Source: Patellaria atrata CBS 101060 (taxonomy: Eukaryota; Ascomycota; Dothideomycetes; Patellariales; Patellariaceae). Taken from it: 64,000 bases of DNA. The stretch's first letter is position 1. Every line of letters begins with the position of its first letter. Made by a program: the position numbers and the translations under genes. The notes under the pieces were generated by a model. That model was not told the DNA's origin. It worked only from the letters and a program-made list of their open reading frames with translations, and did no database searches. Location of the stretch: contig MU006100.1 in assembly GCA_010093705.1 (NCBI GenBank), positions 1-64,000 on the forward strand. The letters run 5' to 3'. Below are positions 25,839 through 37,862 of this stretch, one piece after another.

Positions 25839-28675
25839 GGACTTTCGAAAAAGCTGTTGGGAGCGTAGTTCATGAATTAATGGTAGGTAAATATGTATGT
25901 GTTTTAGTTCTACTCTCAGTCCTATGCGATACCTGTAGACATTTCCTCACGTTCCCGAAGTAGGTGGGATTCCTCGGTCCTTGTACGCTTGCAAAACACC
26001 TATGAACACACCTTTTATTCCCTGATATTCAACAATCTTGATCGATTAAAACGATTGAAGCTTAAGTGCGATGAGCACAACGTCCATGTTTCTTATTTTC
26101 TGTACAAAAGAGTCGCAGTTCGTCTCGAGAGTGAGCGTACAGTAGTCGAGCAATGTCAATAGAAAGAGAAAGATATTCTTTGATTAATACTGTACTTGTG
26201 CTACATCATTCCTCATAGTCGAAGAAGTGTTCATTTAGATGAGCGCCCTTATAGATCGCCATTTCTCTTCTCCGCCTAATCATTTTGTACAAATGAAGGT
26301 CTAGCCTAATCGCCGAAGCCGTTGAGACCAAGAAGTATTGGCTGAAAAATGTAGGGAATTCTGATATGTTACAGACGTAAAGAATTCAACCGTTGTGGTT
26401 TTTATCTAGAACACCGAAAAGGGAAGGAACCAAAGTGTTGACTCCTGGTTGACTGCCGAATCGCAACTTCCATTCTCAACCGGTCCCCTGAAAAGTCACA
26501 TTCCTCTTCATCTAGCGTTTGTCCTGCACTACGGCCGACGAGGACCTGCCGAAAATTTTATTTCTCTGGATATACCACTTTGTTTACTTCATCCACACCC
26601 TTTCCTTGACTTCCCTACCACAAATCACATTTCAACTTCTTGATAACTCGATCATATTGTGGGGACAAAACCCACACGACCTTCTAAATTCAGAATTAGA
26701 AGTCATTCTTCTAATTCGAGATATCTGCGGCCTTTTCAAGATGAAGATTCGCGAAGTCTTCTTCGCGAACCCCTAGAACTGGAGGGTCTATTTGGTGACG
26801 TCGGTCATCAACAGTGGTGGGACGGCTGATGAGAGTCCCACTGTCGAAGAGACCAGGAAGAGAGCATGGATGGAACGAGTCTGGCGGAATTCCTCTGATG
26901 GTGCTATTGAACGGAGCATCATCGATGCGAACTTCTTGGATGAGAACGCGATGATATCCCAGAAGATCGCGTGGGAGCTTATCGAGGATTTGATATTTAC
27001 ACCCATCTACACGCTTAACTATTCCCTACTGATCAAGCAAGGGCAAATATTTCGATGTCGTAACCTCGCGCCTCGCCGCCCATGTCCAAGTCCGATGGGG
27101 TGCGTCAAAACATCTCCTTGAATTACCCAGGGGATACGCAAGAGAAGTCGGGCTGAAGTGAGTAATAACCAAGTACGAACACAAGACACCAAAGTACTAA
27201 TCACTATTCAATAGCCCGGTAACCATGATGTGCGCTCAACTACACTCCCATCTTTCATAAAGATGGTACAACAGGACCTGTTTCGTGGGATAGTCAATGG
27301 ACAGAAGATTTTTTTGGCTTGAGTAATCGGGATGGTACAATTAATCATATTGTATCTACCTCAGCCACAAAGTCTAGATTATGCGGATAGTATCACAATG
27401 GTACCTGAGTATCAGGAAGTTCTGTACAAATGAAGGATCAGTCATCAATATTGATTCTTTTGAGTACCCTCGCTTCATATTCACTTTTCATCCCTTCATA
27501 TGGTGTCATTAATTTGTAGTAGTGTATGCTTGCTTATGATATGTGGTAAGTGTATAGTATATTGTCATCTCCAACTGTTTGGCCGCCCAGGTATACTTCA
27601 GCGGTAATGGTACTATACAGCTGACAACAAGCCCAAACCTCTAGCATGTGCCATAGATACATCGAAGGCAACAAGAAAGCGATAGTGTACATATCTCCTA
27701 GCGCTACGTATGTATAGTAGAGGTAAATAGTTTAGCCGTGCTAGAGCAAATCGTGGACGGTTATAGTAGTGTAGACTAAGCTATACACTTTAGTAACTAC
27801 TTGAAGTTGAGAACATTTACTAGAATGTAATTTGAAGACAAAGTATCATGACCTACATGTACTGATAAGAAGGACAGAGGGTTGGAAGTTCCACCTTGGT
27901 TCTGTACCTTATTTCCACCTGCGTTCAACAACGCAGCAACGCAACGTAGAAATCCACCAAACACGGAATAGCACGACTTCCACATCATATGAATGCCGTA
28001 CTCACACGCCACCAAATTCCATCTTCAAACTTCCATAAAATAACATGACCTCAGCGTCAAATATCCCCTTGTTTCTTACCCCACAATCCCCGATCAAGCC
28101 CCGAATCTCACTAAGCCCAATCAGGAAATTTGAACTCTGCCTAAGCTTTCCAACCACTATCATTGGCGAGATAAGCACGGAAAACCAAAGCTTAGCTATC
28201 TTGGCTTCCATCATGAGGCGCTCAAACTCTCATTTTTCTGTCTGTCATGAGGTGATGCTCAACATCGTCAACGGCGTACTTCTGTAGTGAAAATATCTCG
28301 CTGCAGATGCGACCATTGAGCGCGGGGATAGACTGCGAGTATGGAGAAATGGGGATGTATAAGAGCTTATTTATATGTGATTGTACAAATTTTACAATAT
28401 GAAAGTGTGTGGAAGTGTATCCTTAAAACTGCACATAAAAGTTCCCAAGATTTGCTTAAGCGGTCTTGGTGGCGTATATGTGCAGGGCTTCCATTGTAAC
28501 GTTGAGGTCATTACCGGGGAAGCTTGTGAGGGGTATAATCAGATCTGTCTGACCTCAACAGTTCTTCACTCGCCTTCACCCCCCTTAGAACCTTCTGACA
28601 CTGTGCGGGGACAAGTTTGGCTGTATCTACCTATCCTCCAACCTCAAGAAACTGTAAAATCAGTGTAACATCACA
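25839..28675. other. Intergenic, 2.8 kb, with only weak open frames
   Basis: No gene could be recognised on either strand. The longest candidate is a 109-codon frame at 26,792-27,121 (+), whose first 60 residues are charged and protein-like while its end is not. It could be an exon of an unknown gene or a relic. Minus-strand frames at 27,797-28,214 lack recognisable motifs. The stretch is large for this gene-dense part. Confidence 0.5.
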
Positions 28676-30384
28676 ATGGCTCCGTCGGAGGGGAGGATCG
28701 AGTCGCGCCATGCGACTCCAGTCGATATACCAGACGAGAACATGAGTCCTGGTCAATACATCGCGACGAGAATTCCGACTTTGAAACCGCCGATGGCAAA
28801 GGCGCCAAATCCCTTCAAGTGTCTGGTGAGCATTTCCGCATCTCAAACATACATATCATGGGGGACACCGATTTCTGACCGTGACAGGCGCTATTAAACA
28901 AACAACAATGGCTTTTCTTCCTCGTCGCCTTCTTCGCCTGGTCTTGGGACGCCTTCGATTTCTTCACCGTCTCCCTGACCGTCGAGCACCTCGCCGAGAC
29001 CTTCGAAAAATCCAAAGCAGACATCACCTGGGGCATTACTCTCGTGCTCATGTTGCGATCTGTCGGTGCCGTCATTTTCGGTATCGCTGCAGATAGATAT
29101 GGGCGTAAATGGCCGTTTGTTGTTAATAACGTGCTCTTTATTATTTTGGAGCTTGCGACTGGGTTCTGCAGCACGTACAAACAGTTCTTAGGTGTACGTG
29201 CGCTTTTTGGTATCGCGATGGGTGGACTGTATGGCAATGCGGCTGCTACGGCGCTGGAGGATTGTCCGGATGCTGCGAGAGGTATTTTGTCGGGGATGTT
29301 GCAGGAGGGATACGCTTTTGGGTATCTTCTTGCTACTGTATTTGCTCGTGCTTTTGTGAATACTGTTGGTCATGGATGGAGGCCTGTAAGTTGCGAACCA
29401 GTCCGAATGTTGATATAAGTGGCTGCTAACAGATCAAACACAGCTCTTCTGGTTTGGAGCCGGACCTCCTGTTCTCATAATCATTTTCCGTCTTTGCCTT
29501 CCGGAGACGCAAGCGTACCAAGAGAGACAGAGAGTGAGAGAATCTGATACCAACGTCGGGAAAACCTTTATTGCAGAGGGTAAGGTTGCATTAAGACGCC
29601 ACTGGTTGATCTTGATATACATGGTCCTTCTTATGGCGGGATTTAACTTCATGGTGAGCTGCTCCAGATGGTTACAACCATGTTAAAAACATAATTTCTG
29701 ACAAGTCTGAAGTCCCATGGATCCCAGGATATCTATCCCACAATGCTCTCAAATCAATTCAACTTCAGCCCCGACACAGTGACCGTAACCCAAGTCGTAG
29801 CAAACCTAGGAGCCATGACAGGCGGTACCTTAGTCGGATACTCTTCGCAAATCTTCGGCCGCCGCTTCACCATCATCTTCATCTCCATCGTTGGCGGCGC
29901 CCTACTCTACCCGTACACCTTCGTGAAAACCCACGCAGTCATCGCACCAGCATTTTTCGAGCAATTCTGTGTCCAAGGCGCATGGGGAGTTATCCCAATC
30001 CATCTCATGGAGCTTTCACCGGGCGGTTTTCGTACTTTCGTAGTTGGAACGTCGTACCAGCTCGGTAACCTCGTTTCTTCGGCATCTAGTACTATTGAAG
30101 CGACGCTTGGTGAGGGGCTTCCGTTACCGCCCAAGGAAGACGTGAAACGGTATGATTATGGAAAGGTTATTTGCATATTCATGGGGTGTGTTTACATTTA
30201 TGTTATTATCTTAACGTACATCGGGCCGGAGTATAGAGGTCGGGCCTTCGATGTGAAAGCTGATAAGGACTTGGCTGAAGCGACATATCATCGTGAAATT
30301 ATAAATACTGATTCAATTGCACGAAGAACCGGAAGCTCTGATGAGGAGAAAGGAATAACTCATGATGAAAAAGAACGGTTTTAG
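28676..30384 (+). CDS. JEN1-type carboxylate/H+ symporter (MFS, sialate:H+ symporter family)
   Basis: Four exons (28,676-28,825; 28,888-29,385; 29,444-29,653; 29,713-30,384) join in phase to 509 residues. The predicted protein is a 12-helix major facilitator with a hydrophilic N-terminus. It carries the JEN signature NxxSHxSQDxxxT at residues 284-296, which is only restored when intron 3 ends at 29,712, and an MFS-A type DRYGRK loop near residue 115. JEN proteins bring lactate, pyruvate or dicarboxylates across the plasma membrane with protons and are usually glucose-repressed. Substrate preference cannot be told from motif alone. The C-terminus is acidic and Lys-rich, as in family members turned over by ubiquitination. 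A PLP enzyme follows 0.4 kb downstream on the same strand. Confidence 0.88.
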
Positions 30385-30800
30385 ATAAGCCGTCCGAGAA
30401 GAGGTAGTCTCGGTGCGGCTGCGGAGAGAATATGTGTCTATTTGTTTTGGAATAGCGAGTTTGTATGAAAGGAAGTACTTACACTATCGATTTTATCTTT
30501 TTCGTTCCGTTAATTGACTCCTTGAGAACGGTGATGTATTATTACTGAATTCCGTTGCTACACACAGCCGTCAGTTGCCGTCAACCCCTCATTGGCCAAG
30601 TGGAGACTACGCCCTTTCGACGACCTACATATTGCCCGAAAACCGCATCAATTGTGCAGCTATGACTCTAAGGTTGGTTTGGTGACTTTTGAGCTTGATA
30701 TTATATATATATCTGTGCGGCAGTGAAAGGAGTAGTCGTTTCCATCTGTAGATAATTGTCGCACCGTCCGTTTCGTAAACCATCCCTGTATTTATTCAGA
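30385..30800. other. Intergenic between transporter and PLP enzyme, AT-rich element at 30,700
   Basis: About 416 bp serve as terminator of the transporter and promoter of the PLP enzyme. A TATA-like run lies at about 30,700-30,712, roughly 100 bp upstream of the chosen start. An in-frame ATG at 30,756 lies downstream of that run and could extend the next protein by 15 residues. Confidence 0.4.
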
Positions 30801-32331
30801 ATGACGATCAGGCCCCCAAATGCAACAAACGAGCAGTCACTACCTGTTCGTGAAAAGAGGCTTGAGCAATCTATCTCCAATGGCTCTCGACCGACCTTTG
30901 GTAGGGCTATGCGATCAGAGTTCATGTTTGATGATGACTTTATGAACCTGAATCACGGTAATCCCCCTTCTTTAACAACAAGTATCGCAATTGAAACCGC
31001 TGTCGTTGATATTAACACTGAGTAGGATCCTTCGGTACCTATCCGCGCGAGATCCGCAACGTGCTGCGTCACTACCAGGAGAAGAGCGAAGCCCGTCCTG
31101 ACCAGTTCATCCGCTACGACTACCCAAAGCATCTAGATGAGTCTCGAACCGCGATCGCGAAGCTGTTAAACGTCCCCGTTGATACAGCAGTATTCGTTCC
31201 AAATGCAACGACTGCTGTCAATACCGTGCTCCGTGGCCTGACATTCGCACCTAACGACAGAATCATCTATTTTGCAAGCATATATGGGGCTTGTGAGAAG
31301 GTTGTTGCGTATATCACTGAAATTACGCCTGCGGAATCGATCAAGATAGAGTTTGAGCACCCTGTTCCCAATGAGTGGTTGGTGCAAGAGTTCAGAAGAG
31401 TTGTCCAGAAAGAGAAAAGTGAAGGGAAGAATGTTAAAGTAGCTATCTTTGACGTTGTCAGCAGTATGCCAGGTATAAGAATGCCGTTTGAAGACTTGAC
31501 CAGGGCTTGTCGGGAACTTGGAGTACTCAGTTGTATCGACGGCGCACATGGTGTCGGCCACGTGGAGCTTGACCTCGGAAGTCTCGATCCAGACTTCTTT
31601 GTGAGCAATTGCCATAAGTGGTTGTTTGTTCCTCGAGGTTGTGCAGTTTTTGTTGTCCCAACTCGCAACCAGGAGCTTATGAGATCCACCATACCAACAT
31701 CTCACGGGTTCACTCCAAAACCAAGGTAAGTAAATTTAGCAGCATATCAGGCTATTTACCTAAAGTCTCTAGGCTTTCCGGCAAAGGTATTGGTAACCCG
31801 TTGCCGTTATCCAATAAATCACCTTTCATTACGAATTTCGAATTCGTGGGTACAATTGATAATTCACCGTATCTTTGCATCCCCGCCGGAATCGAGTATC
31901 GTTCAAGTATAGGCGGAGAGAAAGCAATCCGTGATTATTGCTTCAATCTTGCCAAAACCGCCGGTCAACTCCTTTCGACCGAGCTAGGGACCGAGATCCT
32001 AGAGGACGAAGAGAACCACGGAAATTCCAATTTTAGTAACGTCAAACTTCCAATAGAGCTTAACCGCCTCGATATCATGGTGGAAAATGCGCAAGTAAAC
32101 CTACCAGACGTAGGTATAACTGTTAGAGACTGGTTGACGATGAGAATGGTTAGGGAGTACAGTACGTTCATGGCGCTTATTGGGTATAAGGGGGCCATCT
32201 GGATTCGAGTCAGTGCACAGATATACCTCGAACTAGCTGATTTCAAGTGGGCTGCAGAAATCTTGAAGGAGTTATGTGGTAGAGTATACAAAGGGGAGTT
32301 CTTAGACGACATCAAGAAAACTGTATCCTGA
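30801..32331 (+). CDS. Class-V PLP-dependent aminotransferase family protein (isopenicillin-N-epimerase-like)
   Basis: Three exons (30,801-30,957; 31,026-31,725; 31,773-32,331; introns 68 and 47 nt) join in phase to 471 residues. The N-terminal NHGSFG-type motif (split by intron 1), a central D-x-A-H motif (DGAHGVGH) and a Schiff-base lysine in NCHKWLF (Lys250) mark fold-type-I, class-V PLP enzymes. Relatives include isopenicillin N epimerase, cysteine desulfurases and kynureninase-like enzymes; the fungal branch is mostly uncharacterised, so the reaction is open. No mitochondrial targeting signal is obvious. It lies between a carboxylate transporter and a GST on the same strand, suggesting small-molecule metabolism. 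An upstream start at 30,756 is possible. Confidence 0.85.
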
Positions 32332-32968
32332 TCCCCGAGTACCCAAAATGGGCAAAAGAGCATGCATCTAGTTACAGTTAGTAGATTCGGTCTTCAAATA
32401 GCGCGCACTTACTAAAGACATAATGTTTTGTGGTTATTCTTTCTTGAAACCATTTGTAAACATTTCAGCACGGCTGACACTACTTCCGGTTTCCGGATCC
32501 GACTTTCACTTTGTAAACACGCTTACAAATTCGCTTTTGTCCCCACCAGTCAATCAATTTAGTTGTCTTAGCAAGCATATATTACGGTATAACGGAAGGA
32601 GGAGCTTTAGACTTCCGATGAATTTGAACAAAGTTGTATAGAGTTTTACAAACACTGCATTTTGCGTTTTGCTTAGAAGCAGCTCTCGCTGTTCGCGCAT
32701 TGATGGATTGAGAATCAACAGGAATACTCCTAGTGGCTAAGAAGATGAGATGAGAGCATCAAGAGGATTATTGACAACATGTCCGCATAATCTATGTTTC
32801 CTCTAAATGTTTATAAAGAGACGATGACCCTCTGTAGAAGGTCAGTATAACAAGCAGGAACGCAGAACTCAGGATAACTCAAAAGCAAAGTAGAAATACA
32901 GAAGACAAGTCAAACGCAAGATCCGAAGTTCAGAACAACTTGAAAGTCGAAACCGTGCTCAAAATAAC
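32332..32968. other. Intergenic between PLP enzyme and GST
   Basis: About 640 bp without a recognisable gene. A 72-codon frame at 32,423-32,641 has no family resemblance and no coding character. The last 100 bp are A-rich, as in fungal 5' untranslated regions. Confidence 0.5.
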
Positions 32969-33724
32969 ATGACCAAACCAATTACAATATACGGCAAGGG
33001 TGGTGTGAGTATTCACAATGTCTTGCATATAGCAAAATACTAAGTTTAAGCAGACCCCCAATCCACTTAAGGTCCTCATCATGCTTGAGGAACTCGGATT
33101 ACCTTTCGAGACGAAGGAAGTACAAAATGAGGACTTGAAGAAAGAGCCATATGAAAGCGTCAATCCGAACGGAAGACTCCCCGCAATTTTCGATCCGAAT
33201 ACGGATGTGACCCTCTTCGAAGTATGCAACCCATAGTTCTTTATCAATCTGTTGATCCTTTGGCTGATTGTCCATAGTCGGGCGCTATTATTGAGTATCT
33301 TGTGGAAACCTACGACAAGGAGGGGAAGTTTACCTACACCACCTCACCAGAGAAGTACCTCCTCAAGTCATGGTTAGCTTTCCAAATATCTGGCCAGGGC
33401 CCTTACTTCGGTCAAGCTGCTTGGTTTATGTTCTTCCACCCGGAGAAACTTCCATCGGTAATTGAACGCTATCAGAACGAGATCAAGCGCGTGATAGGTG
33501 TTTTCGAGAGACACTTCAAGCGCAAAGGTACGGAGTACCTTGTAGGGGACAAAGTGACCTATGTGGATCTGGCTTTTATCCCTTGGAACAGCGGTATCTC
33601 CGGGTTTCTAGTCAAGGACTGGGATTGGCGGAGCGAGCATCCTCTTACTGCTGCATGGCATGAGAAGTTGATGTCTAGGCCAGCTGTGAAAAAGATACTA
33701 GAGGAGCATGGGCCAAAGGTCTAA
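32969..33724 (+). CDS. Glutathione S-transferase (Ure2p-like / fungal GST)
   Basis: Three exons (32,969-33,004; 33,054-33,221; 33,278-33,724) join in phase to 216 residues, the usual GST length. The tiny first exon encodes 12 residues ending in a Gly-rich loop; the joined GTPNPxKV motif is the glutathione-site loop of Ure2p/YghU-type enzymes. NGRLPAI (cis-Pro) and ESGAIIEYL (gamma-glutamyl contact) complete the thioredoxin-like domain (residues about 5-82). The all-helical C-terminal domain follows, with VGDKVTYVDLAF. It likely conjugates or reduces electrophiles in the cytosol. Its position after the transporter and PLP enzyme may mean detoxification within the same pathway, or chance. Confidence 0.88.
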
Positions 33725-34159
33725 AGATTCGTTAGGTATTCAGTGTTCAAGTAGTCTTTTTCTGCGCGCGACGAGTTGTGATGTAAAAGAACGCGTAAGA
33801 AGAAGTGCGATCGTCGTAGAACATGGATTCTTCCGCATCTGTGAATTATTTCAGAACAGAATAGATAGATCTTGAATTACATTTGATGCAAATATGGGCT
33901 GAGGAAAACACTGTGCACAACTTGACGCGCTCGAAAAGACGCGACGTAATAGGGATGCCAAGCCGGCGGTGCACGGTTTATATTTCACAACGCACCGCAA
34001 CCACTCCATCATTAATATCATTGTCTTTACCGTCCCTTATCCTCTTTCAATGATCATCCAGATATTATTTACATCTAAATCAACGCAAGGAGGTTCTCGT
34101 ACTGTAAACATGACACTAAACTTCTGTTCGGCCTTGGTAACAACAGCGCAGAACTAGAA
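33725..34159. other. Convergent intergenic space between GST and kinase
   Basis: About 435 bp between the 3' ends of two converging genes. No repeat or coding sequence recognised. It probably holds both terminators. Confidence 0.5.
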
Positions 34160-36193
34160 CTAGAACACCATACCATTCCCTGAACAGTCTGTTCTCGTGA
34201 TAGACGGTGGACTTCCCACGACAGAAGACCCTGAAATAGAAGAACTACGAGAACCCCTCCCTTCAGGGGAGTCTTGAGTGGAGTCTTGAGGGACATCGTA
34301 ATGAAGTGACATCCCTCGTCTGATGTTGAAGAGCCTGTCGGTGATTGTTGCCGCGTTTACTTTCGGTTTGGGTTCGAAAATAATGTCTTTAACCAAGGAC
34401 ACACATTCATCGATCCAGTTGTATTCTTCTCCCTGCCTATTTCTATTTTTCCGCAGATTTTCCAACCAGCTCGATACCCTTGGTTTGATGTTTCCGTTTT
34501 CATCATAAAATCGCATGTCATCACTCCCTTTCTTGCACCTTTTTCTCAGTTCAAGGACTAATTCGTGTCCTCCAACAGCGTACCCTACGACTTCACATAG
34601 GATAGCTCCGAATGACCACACGTCTCCAGTCCTCGCGTCTTCCTGATCCTCACCTCGCTCTTTAATCCAGGGGGCTGTAAACTTCCCACCATTACGTTTC
34701 GTTTTCGTTTTTGAAAGAGATGGTGTTAGTCTATGGGTTAGGTCGCATGTTGTTGTTGGTTCCGATATCTCCGTTGTACGTGATCGTCTGGGAATAGGAG
34801 AGAGCAGATCGAGCTGTGCTTTCGGGTTCGGCCTATCATCGGATACAGATCTATTTCCCTGCAGACGCCTTTTTGGTTTGATCTTAGAGAGACCGAAATC
34901 TGTGATCTTCCAGATTCCCACCGGGTATGTAACATCCTGCTCGATGTTGTTCGGGAAAAATACCAAAATGTTCTCGGGCTTGAGATCATTGTGTGTACAC
35001 GCAATTACATCCGTGGAGACCAGTCCAGAATGGAGAAACTTGAGAGCATCGGCTAGGTATCTACACTCTTGGATGACGTCTCCAGCCCACCAATGGTCTG
35101 AATTGTTCCTCCCATCTGGTGCCGCATCATTTCGTTTAGCTCTCGGCCCTTCTGTAAGTAAAGTTTCCAAGGAGAACGCTGCCAGATCATAGAATATGTG
35201 ATATGTTGGACCAACTTGGGAGAACTGTTCTTTAATCGTAGTGATATTGACCATGATTCGGGAATGTTGACTCAAGCATTCTCGGAGTGAGGTTAGATTT
35301 TCGAACTCTATTTGTTCCGCATTTCGCTCTATAACTCTTTTCACGGCCACCTTTCGCGGCTAGTGCTCGAATGATGTGATTAGTTTGTTTACTTTGATAA
35401 GATAAGAGGAACATACCTCAGTATTTTCAGTTTTAAAAGTCGAAGTTTCGTATTTCAGATGATGAGGAGCGATGACTACCTTATACACAGATCCTGTAGC
35501 ACCATCCCCGATTTTCTCTTCTGGTTCGATGTATGGAAATCGATAGTGTAACTCAGAGAGCACGTATGGCCTTGGCCTCTCTTGAATAACCAACGGACAA
35601 AACTGCCATTGATTTTTAAAGAATGAGTGTCCGTCATAGGGTCCTAGAAAGTCTTCTTTGACGAGTTCTTCTCTGGGGAATGGAAGATTCACATCGCGAC
35701 GATGGCGCTTAACGAAGATCGCCTCGAACTGATCCCATTCTTCAAACCTGATAAGGATAAGGATAGACAAAATTTTCAGATAATCTCCCATCTCGTTATT
35801 CAAATCCATCGATCGTGGATACCACAACTGGTTTCGGTAAAATCGATATCTATCCTGTTTGCACCAAAAGTCTGCTAGCTCGTGGGATAAAATAATGCTC
35901 TGATCTAAGCTTGATGTCGATGATCTAGCGAGTTGTTCAAGGTCCACGGCGATCCTCCTCTGTAATTCCTTTGACTCTCGAGGAGCTAAAGGAGGTATAC
36001 GAGCAATATTATTCGCCCATGTTGGAATCGTACCGTATCCATTCGCCCCGTTGTTGTTTTCGTTAAGCGGTAGAAGTTGCTCTCTTGATGAGCTTGACGA
36101 AGCTCTATCTCCTACCGACTGAGTATTCGAACTGGATTTACCCTGCGACGTACGTTTTCGACGACCACCGAAACAGGAAAGACAGAAAGACAT
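34160..36193 (-). CDS. Protein kinase-like protein with long fungal-specific N-terminus
   Basis: Two exons on the minus strand (36,193-35,417; 35,350-34,160) join through a 66-nt intron to 655 residues. The splice restores the VAVK motif (Lys263). Other kinase landmarks: Gly-rich loop GDGATGSVYK (about 229-238), catalytic loop HNDLKPEN (379-386, Asp381), DFG (410-412) and DVWSFG. The usual APE is replaced by APW, and a Ser-rich, basic insert sits between DFG and that site. Residues 1-220 hold a Cys-containing start, a Ser-rich stretch and a helical region common to many ascomycete kinases of unknown role. The C-terminus is Ser-rich. Catalysis seems possible because Lys, both Asp and the Gly loop are kept. 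An upstream in-frame ATG at 36,217 would add eight residues. Confidence 0.8.
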
Positions 36194-37862
36194 TATTGAG
36201 TTCGGCTCTTTGATCATTAGGGATTTGACATGGATTAATCCAATAATTTCACAGAAAACGAGTCGTCAGGAAGCTTGTGTAGAGACGACCTTTTCGAAAT
36301 AAAAGACAAGCATAGGTCTTTCACCACTATATCTTTAGCATTGTAAGTGTCAAGGAAACAATAACTGCCTCGTGGGGGTAGCAAACATAACCGCCCCGGG
36401 GCTTTTGATGCACCATCTACAGAAAATCGAGTTCGTACGGAGTACATAGCGAGAATCACGAAGTTCGACCAATGATCGCAAGATTTATGCACAAGGCTGC
36501 GGCAATCTGTCGCATCCAGCTGGAACAAGCGAGAGTGTGGGCGCCAACATATGAACACCAAAATCAGTTGGAGGGTCGCTTAAATATTCGATTTGCTTAG
36601 ATATATACACACCGGATGGCGCAGCTACCTCATCAGTCTAAAAGTCACACCGGAAAAGACCAAGCCGGTATGTCATTATTGTTTTACATTGGGGCAATAT
36701 ACATTCACTCACCCGTCAAATAGTCGCCTCGATCGTTCAGCCTTGTCATTCCATCAAATAATATCTCGCCAACCCTCGCTCAGATGCAAATCCAAGGCAA
36801 ACTTGCATAAGCACGATCAAATCTTTAGAGGCATAGGAAAAGCAATATGCGGCTCTGCAAAGTTCAAATAGCTGGTATAAATGATAGTGTCAGGAGTCTT
36901 TCTAAATCAGCCTTAGGTTTGCCGCAACTCTGCCTTGGAATATACTCTAAATAACCTTTAATTTGGCCCTTATGTCACGCTACGCCGTTCACATCGTTCT
37001 CCGGCCTAGGTTAAGCGGTTACATCACTAGAGCCCAACTAACCGCTTTCTTGGAGGATAGATTTCCTCGAGATCAATATCCAGGAGCAGCGACTAATCGA
37101 TTTGAAATAAAGGTACAACACGAACACCGTACGTGACTGACCGCAGTACTCTAATGGACATATTGAATACCGTAGGAAACAAACGATCAATGGGAATTCT
37201 ACGCTCCTGCAGAGATACCTGAGGTGAGTCTTCCCAGTCAAAACTAGATTCCCAGTGTTTCGGTCGCTGAAATAGTCACTCTCAGGAAGCCTATGAGTAT
37301 GTTAAAGATTATCTGGACTAAACTACTCTAAACTAAGTTCTCTAGACCACTAAAGAAGAAGAACGGCTGAGGCACTGTGACTTGCGTTGGCTGCCGGTCT
37401 AGTCATTGGCGCAGTGCTTGACTGGTAACTCTTATGAGTCGTCTTGGTAATTATTGCATGTACGAGCGATGTTTGGCCTTGTGAAGGCTACCGGCCGTAT
37501 TGTTTGGGCAAGTGGATCGGATTGCTCATTGCAAACTTGATCATCTGAACCGAATTGTCGGCTCTCGGGCTGGAAGTGGAACTCAATAGCACTCAACAAT
37601 ATGTTTTCATAGGTTGTGCGGAGCTTCGAAAATTGTGCGTGCTTCTAGACGAATGTTGCGCCCTCGAGGGTGGCAGCTCCACAGCCTTATCATACAGTAC
37701 AAGGCTACAATTGGTCCTATCGAAGTCATCTCACATGTGGCTGAGTGTTACGCATGCACTGCCCTCCGTCTGATAAGATGTAAAGCATCAAAACCCTTTT
37801 CGGGTCCTGTCCATATTTCCGTCCCACCGAGTTTCTGAAACCATATTTCTTTTCTCGCTAAC
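36194..37862. other. Intergenic, 1.7 kb, between divergent kinase and CorA genes
   Basis: No gene recognised. Frames such as 36,235-36,561 (-), 36,593-36,871 (+) and 37,555-37,838 (+) lack motifs and coding bias. The region should contain promoters for the kinase and for the CorA-like gene. Confidence 0.5.

Noticed and set aside
26449-26776. Two overlapping plus-strand frames of 64 and 85 codons
   Set aside because: No family resemblance and no splice signals linking them to other exons.
31166-31705. Long minus-strand frames inside the PLP enzyme gene
   Set aside because: They are shadows of the plus-strand gene, whose motifs and splice sites are convincing.
36235-36561. 108-codon minus-strand frame upstream of the kinase
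   Set aside because: No motif and no coding bias; it lies in the promoter region of the kinase gene.
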